The notes below the pieces were generated by a model that had not been told where the DNA came from, did not search any database, and saw only the letters and a list, made by a program, of their open reading frames with translations. Shown here in pieces: positions 16,813 through 25,812 of a stretch of DNA of 64,000 nucleotides (positions are counted from its first letter, which is position 1; every line of letters starts with the position of its first letter). The translations under genes and the position numbers were made by a program. This DNA is from Prevotella sp. (GTDB lineage Bacteria > Bacteroidota > Bacteroidia > Bacteroidales > Bacteroidaceae). Where the stretch lies: positions 1 to 64,000 of the forward strand of contig JALEJI010000028.1 in assembly GCA_022769825.1 (NCBI GenBank). Reading direction: 5' to 3'.

Positions 16813-19800
16813 ATGGTAAAAAGGTTTAGCTCTACTTTGGCAGGCCTGTTCCTATGCGTGGGAGCGAGTTTCGCCCAAGGTAAAATCTCCGGTAAAGTAG
16901 TGTCTCAGGATGACGGCGAGCCTGTTATAGGCGCGTCGGTCATGGTTCAGGGAACCAAGATGGGCACCGTGACAGATGTCAACGGAAACTTCACGTTAAA
17001 CGTGCCAGCGGGCAAGAAGCTCGTGGTTTCCTACATCGGCATGACCCCACAGACAGTCACCATGCGTCAAGGCATGACCATCAAGCTCGCTTCTGACAAC
17101 AAGACCCTCAACGAGGTCGTAGTGACAGGTATGTCAAACGTCGACCGCCGCATGTTCACCGGTGCCACGGCACAGGTCAAAGCCGACGACGCGTTGATTG
17201 GCGGCCTTGGCGACATTAGCCGCTCGCTCGAGGGCCGCGTGGCAGGCGTGAGCGTGCAAAACGTGTCGGGAACCTTCGGCACGGCACCAAAGATCCGCGT
17301 GCGTGGCGCCACGTCAATCTATGGCAACTCCAAGCCACTGTGGGTGGTCGACGGCGTGGTCCAGGAAGACATCACCGACATCAGCGCCGACGCCCTCAGC
17401 TCTGGCGATGCCGAGACGCTTATCTCCTCGGCCATCTCCGGCCTCAACTCCGACGATATCGAGAGCTTCCAGATCCTGAAAGACGGTTCCGCCACATCTA
17501 TATATGGCGCGCGTGCCATGGCTGGCGTCATCGTGGTCACCACGAAGAAAGGACGCGCCGGACAGGCTCATATCAACTATACCGGCGAGTTCACCACTCG
17601 CATGATACCTTCATACAGCCAATTCAACATCCTCAACTCGCAAGAGCAGATGGGCATCTACCAGGAGATGGCCGACAAGGGATGGCTCAACGTCTCCGAC
17701 GTGCTCAACGGCAGCGACTACGGCGTTTACGGTGACATGTGGCACCGTATCAACACCTACGACGCCAAGACAGGCCAGTTCCAGCTCGCCAACACCGACG
17801 AGGCGCGCAATGCTTTCTTGCAAACCGCGGAGTGGAGAAACACCAACTGGTTTAAGGAGCTCTTCTCCAACAGCGTCATGCAGAACCACTCTCTCAGCAT
17901 GAGCGGTGGCACGAAGAAGTCTAACTACTACGTCTCAATGTCGTTCATGGACGACCCGGGATGGTACAAGGAGTCGCAGATGAGGCGTTACACCGCCAAC
18001 TTCAACGCTTCCCACCACATTCTCGACAACCTCACCTTCACGCTCCTCGGCTCGGCTTCCTACCGCAAGCAGAAGGCTCCTGGCACGTTGAGCCAGGACG
18101 TTGACGCCGTGACCGGACAGGTGAAGCGCGACTTCGACATCAACCCTTACTCTTATGCCTTGAACACCTCGCGCACGCTCGACCCCGACACGTATTATCA
18201 GGCCAACTACGCGCCGTTCAACATCGTGAACGAACTGGAGAACAACAATATCAACATGAACGTGGTCAACACCAAGTTCCAAGGCGAGATAGCCTACAAC
18301 CCCATCTCCGACCTGCGCCTGCACATCGTGGGTGCCGTGCAGTATGACAAGTCGTCGCAGGAAAACAACATCACGGAGAACTCCAACCAGGCACAGGCTT
18401 ACCGCGCCTTGGGCAACTCCATCATCCGCGACAACAACAACTACCTCTATATCGACCCCGACTACGCTTACGCCCTGCCTGTCACCGTCTTGCCGAAAGG
18501 CGGATTCTACCAGCGCACCGACCTCTCCAAGACATCTTGGGACGTGCGTGGCACGGCCGACTATCACCACCGCTTCACGAGCGGCCACTTCATCGACGTG
18601 CTCGGTGGCTTCGACGTGTCCAACGTTGATCGCTCACGCTCATGGTTCAATGGCGTAGGCATGCAGTTCGCCCGTGGCGAGGTGCCTTTCTGGGTCTACG
18701 AGTTCTTCAAGAAAGCCCAGGAGCAGAACTCCGACTATTACACGCTGTCTCACACGCACAACCGCACGGCGGCCTTCTTCGGCACGGCCACATATTCTTA
18801 TAAGGAGCGCTACAACCTCACCGGCACCTACCGCTATGAGGGCACCAACCGCTTGGGACGCGCCCGCTCTGCCCGCTGGCTGCCCACGTGGAACATCTCC
18901 GGAAGCTGGAACGCCGACCAGGAGCCTTGGTTCTATGGCGTCTTCGGCAAGGCCCTGACCCACGCCACCCTGCGCGCCTCTTACTCGCTGACCGCTGACC
19001 CGGGCCCGGCCACATACACCAACTCTACGGCAATCCTCAAGTCGTATAACCCCTATCGCATCTTCTCTTCCGACCGTGAGAGCGGCATACAGATAGACCA
19101 GATTGCCAACGCTGACCTCACTTATGAGAAGAAGCACGAGTTCAACCTCGGCGTAGACCTTGGCTTCCTCAACAACCGCATCAACGCCACGTTCGACATC
19201 TTCTGGCGCAACAACTATGACCTCATAGGCCCCATGGCCACACAAGGCGTTGGCGGCGAGATCGTGCGCTACGCCAACATGGCTTCCATGAAGTCGAGAG
19301 GCCAGGAGTTCTCGCTCCAGACACAGAACTTCAAGCTGAAAGACTTCAGCTGGACCACAAACCTTATCTTCTCTCACGTCACCACGGAGGTGACCGACCT
19401 CATGTCGCAAGCCAGGACGATGGATCTCATCTCGCAAAACGGCTTCGCCGTGGTGGGTTACCCATACCGCGGCCTCTTCTCCATACCTTACGCCGGCCTC
19501 GACGAGCATGGCATACCACAGCTCTATACGCCGGAGGGCGAGAAGACATCCACGGACATAGACTTCCAGAACCGTGACAAAAACTCATACCTCATCTACG
19601 AGGGTCCGTCAGATCCTACCATCACCGGCTCATTTGGCAACGAGTTCCGCTACAAGAACTGGCGCCTGAACATCTTCGTGACCTACAACTTCGGCAACGT
19701 GATACGCCTCGACCCCGTCTTCCGCGCCAAATACAGCGACCTGACGGCCATGACCAAGGAGTATCGCAACAGGTTCATGCAGAGCGGCGACGAGAACATC

Positions 19801-20130
19801 ACGTCCATCCCTGGCATTCTCGACCGACGCACATACAAGAGTAACAGGCAGCTTAGTTATGGCTACAACGCCTACAACTACACACACGACCGCATAGCCA
19901 AGGGCGACTTCATTCGCATGAAAGACATCTCGCTCTCTTACGACTTCCCGAAGGCATGGTTCAGCAGCACGCCTATCAGCGACATATCGCTCAAGCTGCA
20001 AGCCACGAACCTCTTCCTCATCTACGCCGACAAGAAGCTGCAGGGCCAAGACCCTGAGTTCATCAACGCCGGTGGCGTGGCCGCGCCTGTGCCAAGACAG
20101 TACACGCTGACCCTCAAGGTCGGAATGTAA
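16813..20130 (+). CDS. SusC/RagA family TonB-dependent outer-membrane transporter
   Basis: A 1105-residue beta-barrel receptor with a signal peptide (cleavage near SFAQ-G) and a carboxypeptidase-regulatory-like domain (residues 24-100, with GEPVIGASVMVQGTKMGTVT). A plug domain follows (about 105-230, containing NEVVVTG and SIYGARAMAGVIVVTTKKG), then the barrel. It takes bulky nutrients through the outer membrane with TonB energy, lidded by the SusD protein encoded 66 bp downstream. The presence of a metallopeptidase, DUF4302 and BACON lipoproteins rather than glycosidases suggests a peptide or protein-derived substrate. No regulator is adjacent. Confidence 0.95.
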   Translation: MVKRFSSTLAGLFLCVGASFAQGKISGKVVSQDDGEPVIGASVMVQGTKMGTVTDVNGNFTLNVPAGKKLVVSYIGMTPQTVTMRQGMTIKLASDNKTLNEVVVTGMSNVDRRMFTGATAQVKADDALIGGLGDISRSLEGRVAGVSVQNVSGTFGTAPKIRVRGATSIYGNSKPLWVVDGVVQEDITDISADALSSGDAETLISSAISGLNSDDIESFQILKDGSATSIYGARAMAGVIVVTTKKGRAGQAHINYTGEFTTRMIPSYSQFNILNSQEQMGIYQEMADKGWLNVSDVLNGSDYGVYGDMWHRINTYDAKTGQFQLANTDEARNAFLQTAEWRNTNWFKELFSNSVMQNHSLSMSGGTKKSNYYVSMSFMDDPGWYKESQMRRYTANFNASHHILDNLTFTLLGSASYRKQKAPGTLSQDVDAVTGQVKRDFDINPYSYALNTSRTLDPDTYYQANYAPFNIVNELENNNINMNVVNTKFQGEIAYNPISDLRLHIVGAVQYDKSSQENNITENSNQAQAYRALGNSIIRDNNNYLYIDPDYAYALPVTVLPKGGFYQRTDLSKTSWDVRGTADYHHRFTSGHFIDVLGGFDVSNVDRSRSWFNGVGMQFARGEVPFWVYEFFKKAQEQNSDYYTLSHTHNRTAAFFGTATYSYKERYNLTGTYRYEGTNRLGRARSARWLPTWNISGSWNADQEPWFYGVFGKALTHATLRASYSLTADPGPATYTNSTAILKSYNPYRIFSSDRESGIQIDQIANADLTYEKKHEFNLGVDLGFLNNRINATFDIFWRNNYDLIGPMATQGVGGEIVRYANMASMKSRGQEFSLQTQNFKLKDFSWTTNLIFSHVTTEVTDLMSQARTMDLISQNGFAVVGYPYRGLFSIPYAGLDEHGIPQLYTPEGEKTSTDIDFQNRDKNSYLIYEGPSDPTITGSFGNEFRYKNWRLNIFVTYNFGNVIRLDPVFRAKYSDLTAMTKEYRNRFMQSGDENITSIPGILDRRTYKSNRQLSYGYNAYNYTHDRIAKGDFIRMKDISLSYDFPKAWFSSTPISDISLKLQATNLFLIYADKKLQGQDPEFINAGGVAAPVPRQYTLTLKVGM

Positions 20131-20196
20131 ACGCCAGCGATGAGAAACCACATATTCGGCAATATGAAGAAACAAAAAAAGTATAAGACCATTCTT

Positions 20197-21774
20197 ATGA
20201 AAAAGACATATAGCAAATACATAGCCCTAACGCTTCTCGCCGCAAGCCTTGGCTTGTCGTCGTGCGACAGCTTCCTCGACGAGCTGCCCGACAACCGCAT
20301 GGAGCTGAAAGGCGCACAAGACATCACCGACCTGCTCGTGTCGGCATATCCGGAATACAACCCCGCCTTCCTGCTGGAGCGCTACTCCGACAACAGCGAC
20401 CAGTTCGACGTGACAGGATGGAACGACGGCGATCAGTTTGAGAAAGAAGCCTACAACTGGAAAGACATCACCGACATCTCAGCCCAGGAGGCTCCACAAA
20501 ACCTTTGGGAGAACTTCTATCGCAAGGTTGCCACCGCCAACTTGGCCCTTCAGGCCATTGAGAAGCACGGCGACCCGTCAGCCCTCAACGCCCAGCGTGG
20601 CGAGGCCCTGCTTTGCCGCGCCTACAGCGAGTTCATGCTCGCCAACGTGTTTTGCAACGCCTACAGCCCCACCACGGCCGACAAGGAGCTTGGACTGCCC
20701 TTCCCCACTGAGCCTGAGGAGCACGTCGGCACCAAATACCAGCGTGGCACGCTGAAGCAGCTCTACGACAAGATAAACAGCGACATCGAGGAGGCTCTGC
20801 CACTCGTGCAAGACGACCAGTACACGCAGCCTAAGTTCCACTTCACACGTGCCGCCGCCTATGCCTTCGCCGCCAAGTTCAACCTCTTCTATGGCAACTA
20901 CGAGAAGGCCATCAGCTATGCCGACCAAGTGCTTGGCGCCAACGCCGCCAACGGCTTGCGCAACTGGGCCTCGTTCTACGCCCTGTCACCCAACGGCCAA
21001 GTGGCTCCTAACGGATACGTCAGCTCGTCGGAAGACGCCAACCTCCTTATCTTGGCGGCATTTTCCGAGTGGGGCGTCTATTATGGCCCTTACGGCATAG
21101 GCAACGAGTTTTCACACAGCAAGCTCATCAGCTCAGCTGAGACCCTGCAGGCGAACGGCCCTTGGGGAAACAGCGCCACGTTCGGCTACACTGTGTGGTC
21201 TAACAGCAGCCTGTCGAAGTACTTTATCAACAAGATTCCTTATAGCTTCGAATACAAGGACATCCAGGCCGGCACGGGTTTCGCCCATTCCGAGATGCCC
21301 GCTTTCACCACCGACGGCACCCTGCTCGTGCGCGCCGAGGCCAAGGCCCTCAACGGCGACTACGCCGGAGCGGTGAGCGACCTCAACCTCGAGGTCAAGG
21401 CAATGTCAGTGGGAAAGAAGAGCGTCACGCTCGACGCCATCAACTCTTTCTATGACGGACTGGCCGACTACACCCCGACAGCCCCGACGCCAAAGAAGGC
21501 GTTGCACCCGGTGTTCACCACGCTCAAGGACAACACCCAGCAGAACGTCATCGACGCCATCCTGCAGCTTCGCCGCATCCTCACGCTCGGCGAGGGAGAG
21601 CGCATGCAAGACGTGAAACGCTACGGCATAGTGATATACCGCCGCAAGCTCAACCGCAGCAGCCAAGTGCTCCAGGTGACCGACTCGCTCACGCAAGACG
21701 ACCCACGACGCGCCATCCAGCTGCCACAAGACGTGATAACAGCGGGCTTGCAGGCGAACCCAAGAAACAAGTAA
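20197..21774 (+). CDS. SusD/RagB family nutrient-binding lipoprotein
   Basis: A 525-residue surface lipoprotein. I choose ATG 20197 because MKKTYSK followed by the lipobox LSSC-D gives a normal signal; the frame is open 19 codons further upstream to 20140. TPR-like helical segments and the C-terminal SusD region are visible, including GEGERMQDVKRYG in the conserved end. It pairs with the SusC protein just upstream, forming the outer-membrane pedal-bin complex. A short Pro/Thr-rich loop (PTAPTPKKALHP) near residue 445 is likely surface exposed. Confidence 0.93.
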   Translation: MKKTYSKYIALTLLAASLGLSSCDSFLDELPDNRMELKGAQDITDLLVSAYPEYNPAFLLERYSDNSDQFDVTGWNDGDQFEKEAYNWKDITDISAQEAPQNLWENFYRKVATANLALQAIEKHGDPSALNAQRGEALLCRAYSEFMLANVFCNAYSPTTADKELGLPFPTEPEEHVGTKYQRGTLKQLYDKINSDIEEALPLVQDDQYTQPKFHFTRAAAYAFAAKFNLFYGNYEKAISYADQVLGANAANGLRNWASFYALSPNGQVAPNGYVSSSEDANLLILAAFSEWGVYYGPYGIGNEFSHSKLISSAETLQANGPWGNSATFGYTVWSNSSLSKYFINKIPYSFEYKDIQAGTGFAHSEMPAFTTDGTLLVRAEAKALNGDYAGAVSDLNLEVKAMSVGKKSVTLDAINSFYDGLADYTPTAPTPKKALHPVFTTLKDNTQQNVIDAILQLRRILTLGEGERMQDVKRYGIVIYRRKLNRSSQVLQVTDSLTQDDPRRAIQLPQDVITAGLQANPRNK

Positions 21775-21798
21775 ACCAACCGTAAAGCATACATAGAC

Positions 21799-22683
21799 AT
21801 GAAGAAAATATATTTGTTCATTCTCACGGCAGTAGTGGCGATGGGACTTGCCTCATGCTCCAACGACGACCCAGACGGAGAGGAGATATTCCCGACGACA
21901 TCGCCAATAAGGGACAACTTCGCCCTTTGGCTGCAGAAAAACTTCACCGCGCCATACAACGTGGACGTGAAATACAAGATGGAGGACATCTACTCCGACA
22001 TGAGCTATAACCTCATACCTGCCGACTCGGCAAAATCGGCCAAGCTGATGATTCTCGCCAAGTATCTATGGTTCGACGCCTACTCTGAGGCCATGGGGCC
22101 TACATTCGTCAAGCAGAACGTGCCAAGGGTGATCCACCTCATAGGCTCGCCTGCCTACAACAGCGGTGAAGGCACCATGGTGCTCGGTACGGCAGAGGGC
22201 GGCTACGTCATCACGCTGTACATGGTAAACGAGCTCAGCGACAGGATGTTGCACGACTACGCCACGATGAACGAGTACTACTTCCACACCATGCACCACG
22301 AGTTCACGCACATCCTCAACCAGAAGAAGAACTACAGCGATAGCTATCAGCTCATCACCGAGGACGGATACGTGAGTGGCGACTGGTATCGGATTTCAGC
22401 CACTACAGCCCACCAGGCAGGCTTCGTCACCCCGTACGCCATGAGCGAGCCGGGAGAGGACTTCGCCGAGATGATGTCGGTGTATGTCACCGACTCACCA
22501 GAGCAGTGGGACGCCATCATCAAGGACGCCGGAGCCAAAGGCGGCGAGCTCATCAACAAGAAGCTGACGATGGTGCGCAGCTACATGAAAGACTCGTGGG
22601 GTCTCGACATAGACAAGATGCGCGACATCGTTCAGCGCAGGGCATCAGAGATAAGCGCACTCGATTTGACAACATTAGAATAA
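21799..22683 (+). CDS. Zinc metallopeptidase lipoprotein (Mx1-type)
   Basis: A 294-residue lipoprotein (lipobox GLASC-S). It has the zincin motif HEFTH (H167, E168, H171) and a downstream GEDFAEMMSVYV that can provide the third ligand region, as in the putative Mx1 peptidases found beside SusC/SusD genes in Bacteroidota. It probably cuts proteins or peptides at the cell surface, feeding the neighbouring transporter. Length and operon place (24 bp after the SusD gene) match such loci. The peptide specificity is unknown. Confidence 0.85.
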   Translation: MKKIYLFILTAVVAMGLASCSNDDPDGEEIFPTTSPIRDNFALWLQKNFTAPYNVDVKYKMEDIYSDMSYNLIPADSAKSAKLMILAKYLWFDAYSEAMGPTFVKQNVPRVIHLIGSPAYNSGEGTMVLGTAEGGYVITLYMVNELSDRMLHDYATMNEYYFHTMHHEFTHILNQKKNYSDSYQLITEDGYVSGDWYRISATTAHQAGFVTPYAMSEPGEDFAEMMSVYVTDSPEQWDAIIKDAGAKGGELINKKLTMVRSYMKDSWGLDIDKMRDIVQRRASEISALDLTTLE

Positions 22684-22693
22684 GACATCAACC

Positions 22694-24001
22694 ATGAAAA
22701 ACATAATAAACAGCATACTTATAGGCACGGCCGTGCTTGGCTTGTCGGCTTGCTCACTGCACGACGACACCGAGCTCTTCGGCGAGCCCGCGGCAGAACG
22801 CTTGGAGAAAAACGTGGCGGCTGACAAGACTCTGCTCGAGTCGGCGGCAAACGGATGGGAACTGCACCTGTGGACAGGAAAAGATTATAGCGGCGGCGGT
22901 TACACTTACTTCATGAAGTTCGCCAACGACAAGGTGACCGTCAGCAGCGACATAGCGCCTGCCAACATGAAAACCACGTCGAGCTACGACGTCATTTCCG
23001 ACCAGGGCCCCGTGCTAACGGTGAACACCTACAACGAGGTTTTCCACTATCTCGCCGAGCCTTCCATGGACGACGACGATGGCGAACAGCAAGACTATGA
23101 GTTCGTGATAATGCGCACCACCAACGACTCCATCTACCTCCGTGGAAAGAAATGGGGCAACCACATGGTGATGACGCGCGTGGCGGAGTCGACAAGCTGG
23201 GAAGACGAGATCAACAAGATACAGCAAATGGACGAGGGCTTGATGAGGACATTCTCGCTGGTTGAGGGCAACGACACCTTGGGTGGCGTGTCGCTGGGCG
23301 ACGACCGCATACTGACCTACACCGACAAGAGCGGCTACAAGAAGATACCTTACTATGTGTCAACGAAAGGCATAACGCTCGCCAAGCCCCTTGAGGTGAA
23401 CGGCAAGGCGCTGCAAGAGCTCGACTACGATGCCGACGACATGTCGCTGAACCCTGACGGAGCCACGGCGCAAGGCTTGAAGCTGAGCGTGAAACTGCCA
23501 AAGAACTACATGAAGTACAGCGAGTTTGCCGGCGACTACAACATGACCACCTACTGGGGCGCAAGCAAGCTGACACTGCATCTCGTGCCAGCCGGCGACG
23601 GCAAGACTTACCTCTTGAAAGGCATGAACGCCAACTTCGACCTCACGCTGACCTACGACAAGACCTCTGGAACGCTCAGCCTCAACACCCAGCACCTCAT
23701 CGACATGGGCGACAAACAAGTGTGGCTCTGCGGATGGAACGCCTTTGGAGAAGGCTACCTCACGTGGTCTACCGATGCCGGCATGATAGTTTCGCGCGAC
23801 ACCAACGAGGCGGGCACGGTGCTGAAATTCGAACCCAACGACTACGTCGGGCTGACGACCGACTCGTTCATCCTCGTGTTGTTCTCCGGCTCGCCAAGCA
23901 ACGACACCTTCGTGGGCAACGCGAAGGGAATAGACGCGCTCTACATCAGGCCTGGCGACTACCGACTGGTAGGACCCGAGACACTGACTAAAATCAACTA
24001 A
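22694..24001 (+). CDS. DUF4302 lipoprotein
   Basis: A 435-residue predicted surface lipoprotein with a type II signal (GLSAC-S). It has a beta-rich body opening with LLESAANGWELHLWTG, a form typical of DUF4302 members encoded in SusC/SusD loci. Function is unknown; as an extra surface lipoprotein it may bind substrate. The gene begins 10 bp after the peptidase and ends 15 bp before the BACON gene, so all five genes form one operon. Assignment rests on recognised sequence style and context. Confidence 0.75.
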   Translation: MKNIINSILIGTAVLGLSACSLHDDTELFGEPAAERLEKNVAADKTLLESAANGWELHLWTGKDYSGGGYTYFMKFANDKVTVSSDIAPANMKTTSSYDVISDQGPVLTVNTYNEVFHYLAEPSMDDDDGEQQDYEFVIMRTTNDSIYLRGKKWGNHMVMTRVAESTSWEDEINKIQQMDEGLMRTFSLVEGNDTLGGVSLGDDRILTYTDKSGYKKIPYYVSTKGITLAKPLEVNGKALQELDYDADDMSLNPDGATAQGLKLSVKLPKNYMKYSEFAGDYNMTTYWGASKLTLHLVPAGDGKTYLLKGMNANFDLTLTYDKTSGTLSLNTQHLIDMGDKQVWLCGWNAFGEGYLTWSTDAGMIVSRDTNEAGTVLKFEPNDYVGLTTDSFILVLFSGSPSNDTFVGNAKGIDALYIRPGDYRLVGPETLTKIN

Positions 24002-24016
24002 CAAGACATCACTATC

Positions 24017-25192
24017 ATGAAAAACATAAAAGCACTAATAATCGCCATGACTTGCATGGGCGGCCTGAGCTTGTACTCGTGCAAGGACAACGCCACTGAC
24101 GACATGATACAGAGCAATCGCCAGCTCAAGGTAGTGTCGGTGACAGGCACGACATTCAAGGCCGCCGGAGGCGAGAACACCATCACCGTGGACCATCCCA
24201 TAGCGTCGGCTTACGCCAACGTGGATTGGGCCACCGTGAAAGCCGACAAGGGCACCAACTCAGTGTTGGTGACAGCAGCAACCAATGACAGCAAGCAGTC
24301 GAGACACGCCACGGTGGTGGTGAAGTCAAGTCCAGCCGACTCGGTAATAGTGAACATCGACCAGTATGGCTTCGTGTTCTCCACGTCGCTGCCGCAGAGC
24401 CTCTTGCTCTCCGACAAGGCCCAGGCGCAGACCTACACCATGGAGGTGGACATTCCGCCAACGGTGGCCAGCACCGCCGACTGGCTCAAGGCCACGGTGA
24501 ATGGCGACAAGCTCTCACTGGAAGCCACGGAGAACGCCACCGGGCATCCGCGCAACGCCACGGTGACAATCACCACGAGCAACGGCTCAACCTACACGTC
24601 GAACGTCACACAGGCTGAGTTCAACAAAGACATAGCAGGCGAATACTACCTGCTCGATGGCGACAGCCTGGCCGCTGGCATCACCTATGGCACCATGGTT
24701 GACTTCAGGGTAAACAAGACCGGAGCCAAGGAGCTCTACTTCCCGCAGCTTGCCCTGTCGCTGAGCGTGGCATGGAACGACGCCACGTCAACGCTGACCA
24801 TGGCCGGCGGCACGCCGATGGGACCTTTCGTCATGGGCAAGACCACCTATTACCTCTTCGCTGACATGATCGCTACCGACGGTTACGTCTATTGGGACAA
24901 CAGTGTCACCTACTCCGCCACGATAGCCTACGACGAGGATAACAAGGCGACAATGGGCGAGTTCAAGGACGACGGCACGATAGACGCAAGCACCCAGGTC
25001 AACGGGGTCAGCATCGACGCCTTTAAGGACAACGAGGCATCAAACGACAACTATGCCGGAGGCCTGATGTCGTTTGGCAACCCAATCCTGATAAAAGCCG
25101 ACGAGGAGTCGGGCGCGAAGTCGCTGCGCCGCAGTGCCAAGGCTTTCCACAAGGCGCCGCTTAAACTCGCGAAGCGCAGACTGGTAAAGTAA
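24017..25192 (+). CDS. BACON-domain lipoprotein
   Basis: A 391-residue lipoprotein (LYSC-K lipobox). Two BACON-like immunoglobulin-fold repeats are visible: about residues 33-117, with WATVKADKGTNSVLVTAATN and SRHATVVVKS, and about 118-205, with DWLKATVNGDKLSLEATENA and RNATVTITTS. BACON domains are surface modules thought to bind mucin or glycoprotein. The rest is beta-rich with a basic C-terminal tail (SLRRSAKAFHKAPLKLAKRR), unusual for an acidic surface protein. Last gene of the operon; a strong terminator follows at 25218. Confidence 0.8.
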   Translation: MKNIKALIIAMTCMGGLSLYSCKDNATDDMIQSNRQLKVVSVTGTTFKAAGGENTITVDHPIASAYANVDWATVKADKGTNSVLVTAATNDSKQSRHATVVVKSSPADSVIVNIDQYGFVFSTSLPQSLLLSDKAQAQTYTMEVDIPPTVASTADWLKATVNGDKLSLEATENATGHPRNATVTITTSNGSTYTSNVTQAEFNKDIAGEYYLLDGDSLAAGITYGTMVDFRVNKTGAKELYFPQLALSLSVAWNDATSTLTMAGGTPMGPFVMGKTTYYLFADMIATDGYVYWDNSVTYSATIAYDEDNKATMGEFKDDGTIDASTQVNGVSIDAFKDNEASNDNYAGGLMSFGNPILIKADEESGAKSLRRSAKAFHKAPLKLAKRRLVK

Positions 25193-25217
25193 ACGCCATA
25201 AAGCGATACCAAGACGA

Positions 25218-25258
25218 CCCTCCATCATTGCCGACGCTGACAATGATGGAGGGTTTTT
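25218..25258 (+). terminator. Terminator of the first SusCD operon
   Basis: A perfect 13-bp stem (25218-25230 with 25241-25253), a 10-nt loop and TTTTT. Confidence 0.92.
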
Positions 25259-25383
25259 AATTGGTCTGAATTGTAAAATATTATTGCCAAAATTCAACAC
25301 TTGGAAACAGGTGCATTTAGAGCGGAAAAACGGCTTCGAGGTGCCCCTCTACAACACAGAAAACTGGGTTTTGGCAAAAAAAC

Positions 25384-25496
25384 ATCGCCGTTACGGTGAA
25401 ATCGCGTTGCGATTTAAGTGTAACGGCGATGCGATTACACCGTAACGGCAACGCGATTACACCGTAACGGCGACGCGATTGCACCGTAACGGCGAT
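25384..25496. repeat. 22-bp repeat array with one inverted unit
   Basis: Four tandem 22-bp units (25409-25430, 25431-25452, 25453-25474, 25475-25496) share GCGATT....CCGTAACGGCGA. A 22-bp unit at 25384-25405 is the reverse complement. The inverted unit can pair with any of the four direct ones. No spacers and no cas genes, so this is not CRISPR. Confidence 0.9.
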
Positions 25497-25566
25497 GCCA
25501 TTTTAGCGAAAAAATGGCGCTTAGTAAGCGTAAAAATTATAATACACTGATATTCAACAGGTTGCC

Positions 25567-25656
25567 AAAATTGCCCATGATTGCGATATTTCGAGCCAAG
25601 CGACACCTCGGTTGAAAAAAATCGATTCTCAGACGGCCTTTTGTAAAATATTTTAT
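25567..25656. repeat. Dispersed 90-bp intergenic repeat, copy A
   Basis: It aligns without gaps to 52159-52248, with 74 of 90 bases identical by hand count. The best-kept part is CTCGGTTGAAAAAAA and CGATTCTCAGACG, followed by CCTTTTGTAAAAT. A short related fragment is at 47443-47466. It lies in the gap between the BACON gene and typA, which holds no gene. Confidence 0.85.
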
Positions 25657-25812
25657 CCGATAAAAAAAATGATGTGCATCGTATGCTTTGCAGGCAATAT
25701 TTTGAATCCGCGTGAAATGAAAAAAAATCCTCACTGCTCCGTTATGGGCAATGAGGATTGATATTTGAAAGGAATTTATCCTAATGTTTTATCAGCGGGG
25801 CTTCGCTGATGG

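Noticed and set aside
25384..25496. Possible CRISPR array
   Set aside because: Units are directly tandem without unique spacers, and no cas gene is in the window.
25537..25734. 65-codon minus-strand frame similar to one at 52090-52278
   Set aside because: The likeness (FTKGRLRI.FFQP) comes from the shared 90-bp DNA repeat; there is no start context, and flanks differ, so I call it a repeat and not a gene family.
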